A stretch of DNA of 64,000 bases. It comes from Shimia ponticola. GTDB lineage: Bacteria > Pseudomonadota > Alphaproteobacteria > Rhodobacterales > Rhodobacteraceae. Below are positions 58,097 to 64,000 of the stretch, piece by piece. The notes below the pieces were generated by a model, which was not told the DNA's origin, did no database searches, and saw nothing but the letters and a program-made list of their open reading frames with translations. How positions within the stretch are numbered: the stretch's first letter is position 1; every line of letters starts with the position of its first letter. The stretch spans positions 496,001 to 560,000 of the forward strand of contig NZ_VCDK01000005.1 in assembly GCF_007995215.1 (NCBI RefSeq). The letters are read 5' to 3'. The position numbers were made by a program, and so were the translations under genes.

Positions 58097-58701
58097 TGGA
58101 TAAATTCACCAAACTCACCGGGATCGCGGCGCCCATGCCGCTGGTCAACATCGACACAGACATGATCATCCCGAAGGTCTTTCTGAAGACCATCAAACGG
58201 TCGGGCCTTGGCGTGAACCTGTTCGACGAGATGCGGTATGATCGTCAGGGCAACGAGATCGAGGATTTCGTGCTGAACCAGCCGCAGTATCGCGAGGCCG
58301 AGATTTTGGTCGCTGGTGACAACTTTGGCTGCGGGTCATCGCGTGAGCACGCGCCATGGGCGATCAAGGATTACGGCATCCGCTGTGTGATCTCGACGTC
58401 CTTTGCCGATATCTTTTTCAACAACTGCTTCAAGAACGGCATCCTGCCAATCGTGGTGAGCGAAGAAGAGCACGCGTTGCTGATGAAAGACGCTGAAAAG
58501 GGCTCGAACGCGCGGATCACCGTCGATCTGGAGGCCCAAGAGGTTACCACGTCAGACGGTGAGGTGATCGCGTTCGAGGTTGACGCATTCAAGAAGCATT
58601 GCCTGTTGAACGGGTTGGATGACATCGGTCTGACGATGGAGAAATCGGCCAGCATTGATGCATTCGAAGCTCAGGCATCGCAGGCGCGCCCTTGGGTGTG
58701 A
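58096..58701 (+). CDS. leuD: 3-isopropylmalate dehydratase small subunit
   Basis: The 201-residue partner of LeuC completes the active site. [15 protein letters not shown] is the swivel-domain signature. It is translationally coupled to leuC (TGATG). A perfect terminator follows at 58726-58756, so leuC-leuD is a two-gene unit. Confidence 0.97.
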   Translation: MDKFTKLTGIAAPMPLVNIDTDMIIPKVFLKTIKRSGLGVNLFDEMRYDRQGNEIEDFVLNQPQYREAEILVAGDNFGCGSSREHAPWAIKDYGIRCVISTSFADIFFNNCFKNGILPIVVSEEEHALLMKDAEKGSNARITVDLEAQEVTTSDGEVIAFEVDAFKKHCLLNGLDDIGLTMEKSASIDAFEAQASQARPWV

Positions 58702-58725
58702 GCCTGATGCGACATTGAGGTTCAG

Positions 58726-58756
58726 CAAGGCCGCCTTATAGGCGGCCTTGTGCGTT
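58726..58756 (+). terminator. Rho-independent terminator after leuD
   Basis: CAAGGCCGCC and GGCGGCCTTG form a perfect ten-base-pair stem with a 5-nt loop, followed by TGCGTTTT. Confidence 0.85.
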
Positions 58757-58849
58757 TTAGGGTGCTGGCTCGGTCCCTGACGGACTGTCTGGTTTGGAAC
58801 AATCGGTGCGCCTGCCCGTTCCTTTGACAACAGATCGAAGGAGCACATC

Positions 58850-59440
58850 ATGACTTCCCCTCGCTTGATGCTCATCTCGGGCGTCTTTCTTATCGTTGGC
58901 GGCTTTGTCGCCCTTCTGGCCCCTCTGGCGGCATCACTGGCCGCGACCCTGTCGGTTGGCTGGTTCTTTCTGATTCAGGGTGGTGTTGGCCTGTGGGCCG
59001 CGTTTCAGGATGCGACAGATCGTTGGTGGCAACTTGCCATGGGTGTTCTGGGCATTGTTCTGGGGCTGAGCTTTATCATCAACCCAGTCGGCGGCATCGT
59101 ATCGCTGACCCTGTTTGTGGGCGCGGTCTTAATGGCCTCTGGCGGCACGCGCCTGTGGATGGCCTATCGGGGATCCTTTGGCGTGCCGCGCTGGGTGCTG
59201 ATCCTGTCAGGATTCGCGTCGCTGCTGCTGGGTCTGTTTATGGCGTTTGGCGCGTTTGGCGCGGGCGCTGTCATCCTTGGTATCGTGATCGCCTTTGAGA
59301 TGGTTTCGATGGGCGCGGCACTGGTGGCCATGGGTTGGCGCGGCAAGGCGCCGTCGGCATCATCATCGGACACATCCGACGCACCAGCGGTTATGCCGGG
59401 ATCTGACCACAGCGCTGCCGGAACACCGCGACACGCGTAA
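58850..59440 (+). CDS. HdeD-like DUF308 membrane protein
   Basis: The 196-residue protein has six helices in three DUF308 repeats (SGVFLIVGGFVALLAP, WWQLAMGVLGIVLGLSFI, WVLILSGFASLLLGLFM). HdeD-type proteins are linked to acid resistance in enterics; the role here is unknown. The C-terminal 30 residues are Ser/Ala/Asp-rich and disordered. AAGGAG precedes the ATG. Confidence 0.88.
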   Translation: MTSPRLMLISGVFLIVGGFVALLAPLAASLAATLSVGWFFLIQGGVGLWAAFQDATDRWWQLAMGVLGIVLGLSFIINPVGGIVSLTLFVGAVLMASGGTRLWMAYRGSFGVPRWVLILSGFASLLLGLFMAFGAFGAGAVILGIVIAFEMVSMGAALVAMGWRGKAPSASSSDTSDAPAVMPGSDHSAAGTPRHA

Positions 59441-59465
59441 GTCAGGATAAAACCGCAAGATTGCG

Positions 59466-59498
59466 AGGCCGCTCCCGCGTTGCTCGGGCGGCCTTTTG
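59466..59498 (+). terminator. Rho-independent terminator after the HdeD-like gene
   Basis: GGCCG, a two-base bulge and CCCG pair with CGGG and CGGCC around a short loop, followed by TTTTGCA. Confidence 0.75.
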
Positions 59499-59834
59499 CA
59501 TGTGCAAAATTCAGCGAGCGTAGCGGTGCGTGATGCAAGAGTAACACAAAGCCGTGTACTAGCTGCCAATCCTGTTTTTGTAGGTTTTGACGCGGAGGGC
59601 AGCGAAGACACAACATATAGCTGCCCAACCTGTGCCACATTTTCGTTGAGCGCCAAGGCGCGCCCTTGATGCCACAGTTTTAATCGCAAACTGCAAAAAT
59701 CTTTCTGCTAGTAAAAACAGTTCCTTGCCCGGCGAAGTGAAAGTGGGCACAATCGGGGCAATAATGAGGCACCCGGTTCAGCAGGCCGGGATCAATACAC
59801 GGGACAAGACACCGGCAACGTATCGGCGTCGTCC
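59499..59834. other. Intergenic stretch without a supported gene
   Basis: These 336 bp are locally AT-richer than the flanks and hold no long frame on either strand that looks coding. A 24-codon ORF (59764-59838) overlaps the next gene's start as ATGA but has no ribosome site. A promoter for the 59835 gene is expected here; none was assigned. Confidence 0.5.
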
Positions 59835-60689
59835 ATGATTGAGGGTTTGGCAGTGATTTCACGGCTCCCAGGGGCGTTTTTGCGTTCCCTTTTGATCATC
59901 TGGATGGTGGCGACCCCGTCGCTTCTATTGCCGGGTGTGACACATGACGCGACCCAGATCGCGATCCTAGTCGCGGTCTTTGCCGGGATTTTGACCTTTG
60001 TCGAATACAGTTCGGCCTATCCCAGTTTTGTAGAATTTCGACACGCCCCGCCGTTTAACCGGGTGCGGTTCCTGTCGCTGTTCTTCACCATCGTATTCCT
60101 GACTTTGATTGCGCGCGGCAAGGTGCATCCGACGGCGCTGACCGAGTTTGTCTCAGAGGTCGGTAGCATTATCGGGATGTTGATAGATTTTCCGTATTCA
60201 CCAGTCCGCAACGTGGTGTTGATGCTGCCTGAGGACGCGACGCCGCAACTCATCGAAATGGTGCGCACGGCGGCCGGCATGGCGTATCTTTGCTCGCTGA
60301 CCTCTCTTGCCGTGTTCTTGATCATTCTGCGCCTCGACAAGTGGCCAAGCCGCCACGGAGACTTCAACGTCTATATCAATTTGCCGACGTTTGATCCCAC
60401 CGCCGGTGGCGACGTTGTCGAGCGGTTGCAACGGGACGCGCGCGTTAACGTGGCATTAGGATTTGTCCTGCCATTCTTGATACCGGCGGTCGCGACCATC
60501 GGGTCGGCCAACTTCACGGCCCTGTCGATTGAATCGCCGCAGACCTTGATCTGGACGATGAGCGCATGGGCCTTTTTGCCGACAAGTCTGTTCATGCGCG
60601 GGATCGCGATGGCTCGTGTTGCGCAAATGATCGAGGACAAGCGCCGCCGCCGTTATGCCGAATTTGGCGAGGACGGGCTTATTGCCTGA
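59835..60689 (+). CDS. Multi-pass membrane protein of unknown function
   Basis: The 284-residue protein has about six hydrophobic helices, with a larger soluble loop at about 175-205. The C-terminus is basic (EDKRRRRYAEFG). No family was recognised. The start ATG lacks a clear ribosome site. Its TGA overlaps the CTG that seems to start the next gene (CTGA), suggesting coupling. Confidence 0.75.
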   Translation: MIEGLAVISRLPGAFLRSLLIIWMVATPSLLLPGVTHDATQIAILVAVFAGILTFVEYSSAYPSFVEFRHAPPFNRVRFLSLFFTIVFLTLIARGKVHPTALTEFVSEVGSIIGMLIDFPYSPVRNVVLMLPEDATPQLIEMVRTAAGMAYLCSLTSLAVFLIILRLDKWPSRHGDFNVYINLPTFDPTAGGDVVERLQRDARVNVALGFVLPFLIPAVATIGSANFTALSIESPQTLIWTMSAWAFLPTSLFMRGIAMARVAQMIEDKRRRRYAEFGEDGLIA

Positions 60690-61717
60690 CGCTTTGGCTG
60701 GCCCTGATTTGGGGGCTCAGCGGTGCTGCGGCGTATGCTGACAGCGTTCGGGTTGCGACATGGAACAGCGAGCTTACGCGCAAGCATCCGACACTGCTTT
60801 TGCGCGATATCCTGCGAGGTGGGGATGACGGCGTCGAAAACGCTGTCGACCTGATTGCCCGAGCACAGCCGGATATCCTCATTCTTCAGTCTTTTGACTT
60901 TGATCTGCACGGTCATGCGCTGGATGCATTTGCGGATGCGCTGGCAAAGGCGGGTTGGTCGATGCCGCATAGTTTTGCGAGGCCCCCGAATACCGGGGTC
61001 ATGACGGACGTCGATCTGGACGGTGATGGTCGTACACATGAGCCACGAGATGCGCAGGGATACGGTTGGTTCGCCGGACAAGGCGGCATGGCTGTGCTGT
61101 CACGCTTTCCCGTCATGTCAGACGCGGTTCTGGATCATTCAGACCTGATCTGGGCTAACCTGCCATGGGCGCGATTGCCGCAATCGGGCGGGCAACCGGC
61201 CATGACCCCAGACGTGAGGGCCGTCCAACGCCTATCGACAACGGCTCATTGGCAGGTGCCGATCAAGACTCCGCAGGGGGTGCTTGAGGTCTGGACATCG
61301 CATCACACGCCGCCTGTCTTTGACGGACCTGAGGATCGCAACGGATACCGGAATGCGGATGAGTTGCGGTTTTGGTATCGCAAGTTGCCCACGGCGCGGG
61401 CCGCCTTTGTCTTGGCCGGGGATTTCAATCTTGATCCTCTGCGTGGTGACGGGCAGCGGGCTATGATGGCTGATGTCCTCAGTCACCCGGCGGTGCAGGA
61501 TCCACGTCCAACAGATGATACCGGATCGCTTGCAACGGCGGATTTTGAACGAGATATCGGCCGCCTTCGGGTCAGCTATGTCTTGCCCGCTGCCTGCCTT
61601 CGGGTCGAGGGCAGCGGGCTTGAATGGCCGCGATCAACCGGTGGCGGTCTGTCGCGCCATGCCTTGGTCTGGGTGGATCTGCGGCTTGGCGGCCGCTGCA
61701 AGGGCGCTGGCGGCTGA
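60686..61717 (+). CDS. Secreted endonuclease/exonuclease/phosphatase-fold protein, probable CTG start
   Basis: The 343-residue protein begins with a signal peptide (LTLWLALIWGLSGAAAYA) and continues with an EEP fold: RVATWNSEL, PDILILQSFDFD, AVLSRFPV, VLAGDFNLDP and LSRHALVWVDL. The substrate could be nucleic acid, a phosphoinositide-like lipid or a sugar phosphate. No ATG, GTG or TTG lies near the signal peptide; a CTG at 60686 overlaps the upstream stop as CTGA and is taken as the start. A longer in-frame ATG at 60566 lies inside the previous gene. Its last 84 bp overlap a minus-strand epimerase gene. Confidence 0.78.
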   Translation: MTLWLALIWGLSGAAAYADSVRVATWNSELTRKHPTLLLRDILRGGDDGVENAVDLIARAQPDILILQSFDFDLHGHALDAFADALAKAGWSMPHSFARPPNTGVMTDVDLDGDGRTHEPRDAQGYGWFAGQGGMAVLSRFPVMSDAVLDHSDLIWANLPWARLPQSGGQPAMTPDVRAVQRLSTTAHWQVPIKTPQGVLEVWTSHHTPPVFDGPEDRNGYRNADELRFWYRKLPTARAAFVLAGDFNLDPLRGDGQRAMMADVLSHPAVQDPRPTDDTGSLATADFERDIGRLRVSYVLPAACLRVEGSGLEWPRSTGGGLSRHALVWVDLRLGGRCKGAGG

Positions 61718-62536
61718 ACTGTCCCTGTGTTCGGGTGCCAGTTCTGCCAACCGTGCGCCATCCAGATGATGCGGGCGATCCCAAAGGTATTTCATGGCGC
61801 TCAGGTAACGCGACAGGTGTAGGAATGGCGCCGTCAGGCGGATCGGGAGCCATGGGAACCGCCGGGTGCGCAGGGGCTCACCCGTGACTCTTTCCAAAAC
61901 TTCCCGCATCTGTTGTCCGGTCAAGGTCAGGCCGGGATAGGGCACATCCTCGAACGTCTGCAGGTCATGGCGCTTCTCGGCCAAGGCAACCGCCGCACGG
62001 GCCATGTCGGGCAAAAACGCCCAAGCGTGGCTGACGTCGGTCGGACCGGGATAGACAAAAATACCCTTGCTGAGCCTGGCTGTCATGACCTTGTCGAACC
62101 AGTTGCCCGACGGTTCATCATCCAGAAAGTCACCCGCGCGCAGGATGATGGTGCGGACCCCGTCGCGCCTGTAGGCGGCTTCCATATCCTTGCGCACCTC
62201 ACCGTAGCCGGTCGACGGAAGCTGCGGCGTATCTGCGCTCAACCGTTCCGGCATTGTGTCGCCGTAACCATAAATGTTGCCGGGTATGATGACGGTCGCA
62301 CCCGATGCCAGCGCCACCTCACGGACCTGCGCGTGCAGTTTCGGAACCTGATCGGCCCAATCCTGGGGGGCCATGTGCCACGCGTTGACGATCACGTCTG
62401 CGCCCCATGCTGCATCCCAAAGGTTGTCCGTTGCGCGATTGAATGTGCGGACGTCCCACCCGGCTTGGGCAAAGGCGTTGGAGGCATGACGGCCAAACCG
62501 ACCGGTTGCGCCTAGAATAAGAACTGTCTGTTGCAT
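61634..62536 (-). CDS. NAD(P)-dependent epimerase/dehydratase family protein
   Basis: The 300-residue short-chain-type protein has the dinucleotide motif LGATGRFGRHAS at the N-terminus and IIPGNIYGYGD with the Tyr region; the usual YxxxK appears as YGEVRKDME. The C-terminal 28 residues are coded in DNA that also codes for the end of the EEP gene on the other strand. It is divergent from the LysR gene, which probably regulates it, as is common for such pairs. Confidence 0.87.
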   Translation of the reverse strand: MQQTVLILGATGRFGRHASNAFAQAGWDVRTFNRATDNLWDAAWGADVIVNAWHMAPQDWADQVPKLHAQVREVALASGATVIIPGNIYGYGDTMPERLSADTPQLPSTGYGEVRKDMEAAYRRDGVRTIILRAGDFLDDEPSGNWFDKVMTARLSKGIFVYPGPTDVSHAWAFLPDMARAAVALAEKRHDLQTFEDVPYPGLTLTGQQMREVLERVTGEPLRTRRFPWLPIRLTAPFLHLSRYLSAMKYLWDRPHHLDGARLAELAPEHRDSSAASALAAAAKPQIHPDQGMARQTATG

Positions 62537-62627
62537 GGTGATCTCCTTCGATCTGATGACGCAGACCTAGCGACCGTTTCTGCTAAACAAAATTGACCAA
62601 AATCCTTCCTCTGATATTCATAAATGA

Positions 62628-63527
62628 ATGAACGACTCGATCAGATCCCTCGACTGGGCACTCGTGCAGGCTTTTCTCGCAGTGGCGGAAGAAGGCTCGT
62701 TGAGCGCGGCGGCACGGCGCACGGGGGCGTCCCAACCCACTGTGGGCCGCCAGATCAAGGCGATTGAAGAGGCGCTGAAATCCAAGCTCTTCGCGCGCCA
62801 TGCCCGCGGTTTTGAACTGACCGATATGGGCGAGGCGATCTTGCCAGCTGCACGGGCCATGGCTCAGGCGATGAATGATATCCGCGTCGCTGCGGCCACC
62901 CGCGAAACGGAACTGGCGGGATCGGTGCGCATCACGGCTTCGGTCAACGTCTCTCACGCTTTGTTGCCGCCACTTCTGGCCCGCGTCCGCGAAAGCTATC
63001 CGGGGATTCAGATTGATCTGGTGTCGACCGATGACAGCGAAAACCTGTTGTTTGGCGCCAGCGATATCGCCATCCGCATGTATCGGCCCACGCAGCTTGA
63101 CCTTGTAACGCAGTATCTGGGTGACCTGCCGTTGGGGCTTTATGGGGCCAAATCATATCTTGAACGTGTCGGGCGACCCAATGGCGTTACCGATGTGCTC
63201 AAGATGGATTTGGTTGGGCACGATACACTGACGCGGATCGTCGATGGCATTCGCGGCTTTGGCTATCCGATCACCCGCGAGGATTTTGCCACGCGCACCG
63301 ATGATGTTCTGACGATGTGGGAACTGGTGGTGGCTGGCTGTGGGCTTGGGTTTTCGCCCTGTGTCGTCGCCGATGCAGACCCAAGGGTCGAGCGAGTCCA
63401 ACTGCCCGTGGCCATCCCGTCATTGCCGATGTGGTTGACAGCCAGCGAGGCTATGCGGGCAACACCCCGGATACGCGCAGTATGGGACCTGATCGCTGCC
63501 GAGTTCCCGCGACTGACCGCTTCTTGA
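62628..63527 (+). CDS. LysR-family transcriptional regulator
   Basis: The 299-residue regulator has an N-terminal helix-turn-helix (SLSAAARRTGASQPTVGRQI, residues about 24-43) and a type 2 periplasmic-binding-like effector domain (about 90-290). It is divergent from the epimerase gene with a gap of about 90 bp, the usual layout of a LysR gene and its target. It lies 53 bp before leuB on the same strand, but leuB has its own ribosome site and regulation of leuB is not implied. Confidence 0.92.
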   Translation: MNDSIRSLDWALVQAFLAVAEEGSLSAAARRTGASQPTVGRQIKAIEEALKSKLFARHARGFELTDMGEAILPAARAMAQAMNDIRVAAATRETELAGSVRITASVNVSHALLPPLLARVRESYPGIQIDLVSTDDSENLLFGASDIAIRMYRPTQLDLVTQYLGDLPLGLYGAKSYLERVGRPNGVTDVLKMDLVGHDTLTRIVDGIRGFGYPITREDFATRTDDVLTMWELVVAGCGLGFSPCVVADADPRVERVQLPVAIPSLPMWLTASEAMRATPRIRAVWDLIAAEFPRLTAS

Positions 63528-63580
63528 CGCTGGGGGCGCAGGCGGCTACCGCCTTGGCGACTGTTTAAAAGGAGCGCACC

Positions 63581-64000
63581 ATGTCGAACCCATCCCTTTT
63601 GATCCTGCCCGGCGACGGCATTGGCCCCGAAGTCATGGCCGAGGTGCGCAAGATCATTGATTGGTTTGGCACACGGGGATTGACCTTTGATGTGTCCGAG
63701 GACCTAGTGGGTGGCGCAGCCTATGACGCGCATGGCGTGCCGTTGCACGATGACACGATGGCCAAGGCTCAAGAGGTCGATGCGGTTCTGCTGGGTGCAG
63801 TCGGCGGCCCAAAATACGATGATCTGGATTTCAGCGTAAAGCCAGAGCGCGGCCTGCTGCGTCTGCGCAAGGAAATGGACCTGTTTGCCAACCTGCGCCC
63901 AGCCCAGTGTTTTGACGCGTTGGCCGATTTCTCGTCGCTCAAAACGGATATCGTCAGCGGTCTGGATATCATGATCGTGCGCGAGCTGACTTCGGGCGTT
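63581..64000 (+). CDS. leuB: 3-isopropylmalate dehydrogenase (N-terminal part)
   Basis: The first 140 residues are in the window and the rest runs off the right edge. [27 protein letters not shown] and [14 protein letters not shown] are diagnostic for LeuB, which oxidises and decarboxylates 3-isopropylmalate in leucine synthesis. AAAAGGAG lies 7 nt before the ATG. It completes leuCD functionally. Confidence 0.96.
   Translation, partial: MSNPSLLILPGDGIGPEVMAEVRKIIDWFGTRGLTFDVSEDLVGGAAYDAHGVPLHDDTMAKAQEVDAVLLGAVGGPKYDDLDFSVKPERGLLRLRKEMDLFANLRPAQCFDALADFSSLKTDIVSGLDIMIVRELTSGV

Noticed and set aside
59764-59838. 24-codon ORF overlapping the start of the 59835 gene
   Set aside because: No ribosome site and a short, arginine-rich product; chance is likely.

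Overview
The window looks like a chromosomal segment of a Rhodobacteraceae (Roseobacter-group) alphaproteobacterium. The base composition is GC-rich. Familiar alphaproteobacterial runs are present: rnd-kpsF-lptCAB, rsfS-rlmH-gpmI-envC-ctpA-rppH, a MarR plus PetR-like pair, gltD/gltB and leuC-leuD-leuB. RTX and Hint-domain surface proteins, typical of marine roseobacters, are also present. This is inference from gene content; no rRNA lies in the window.

Layout. 1-4.0 kb (minus strand) carries an LPS transport and Kdo operon: an RNase D-like nuclease, kpsF/kdsD, lptC, lptA and lptB, followed by a DUF523 protein that runs off the left edge. 4.1-7.7 kb has a CoA-binding protein and a large serralysin-like metalloprotease with two LamG-like modules set among RTX repeats. 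7.8-20.3 kb is the most unusual region. It holds homologues of alg44, alg8, the isomerase (cupin) domain of algA, and algD, then a large RTX/propeller protein. Convergent to these is a three-gene signalling operon: a FIST sensor, a hybrid histidine kinase with a LOV-type domain, and a LuxR-type response regulator. 20.5 kb is tRNA-Leu(CAG). 20.7-29.6 kb has a complex-I-associated NAD(P)-binding protein, uppP, gltD, a small secreted protein and gltB. 29.7-31.1 kb is a compositionally different DUF4041/GIY-YIG gene. 31.4-42.5 kb is a mixed region: AraC regulator, membrane proteins, SGNH hydrolase, DUF3179 protein, mtgA, a glutathione transferase, queG, a Hint protein, a DUF4198/HupE pair and a DMT exporter. 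42.5-55 kb has ilvE, petP/petR-like regulators and the rppH/ctpA/envC/gpmI/rlmH/rsfS housekeeping cluster, then a lipoprotein and an MscS channel. 55-64 kb has an MCP-tip protein, a SOUL haem protein, leuC-leuD, HdeD-like and other membrane proteins, a secreted endo/exonuclease/phosphatase-fold protein, an epimerase, a LysR regulator and the start of leuB.

Main observation. Four upstream regions (alg44-alg8, the cupin gene, algD and the FIST-kinase-regulator operon) each carry a compact array of the half-site GGATAG/CTATCC on 4-5 nt spacing. In three of them a CTATRC element, a possible -10, lies 34-36 bp downstream of a dyad centre. The polymer genes and their putative sensor operon therefore appear to share one regulator, most simply the adjacent LuxR-type protein. 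The kinase has the flavin-cysteine LOV signature (Cys227). The FIST gene beside a hybrid kinase resembles NosP-NahK nitric-oxide modules. The Alg44-like protein lacks the usual c-di-GMP-binding arginines. My inference is a mannuronan/alginate-like polysaccharide controlled transcriptionally by light and/or a FIST ligand rather than post-translationally by c-di-GMP. No epimerase, lyase, acetylase or outer-membrane exporter is seen here, so the polymer and its export route remain open.
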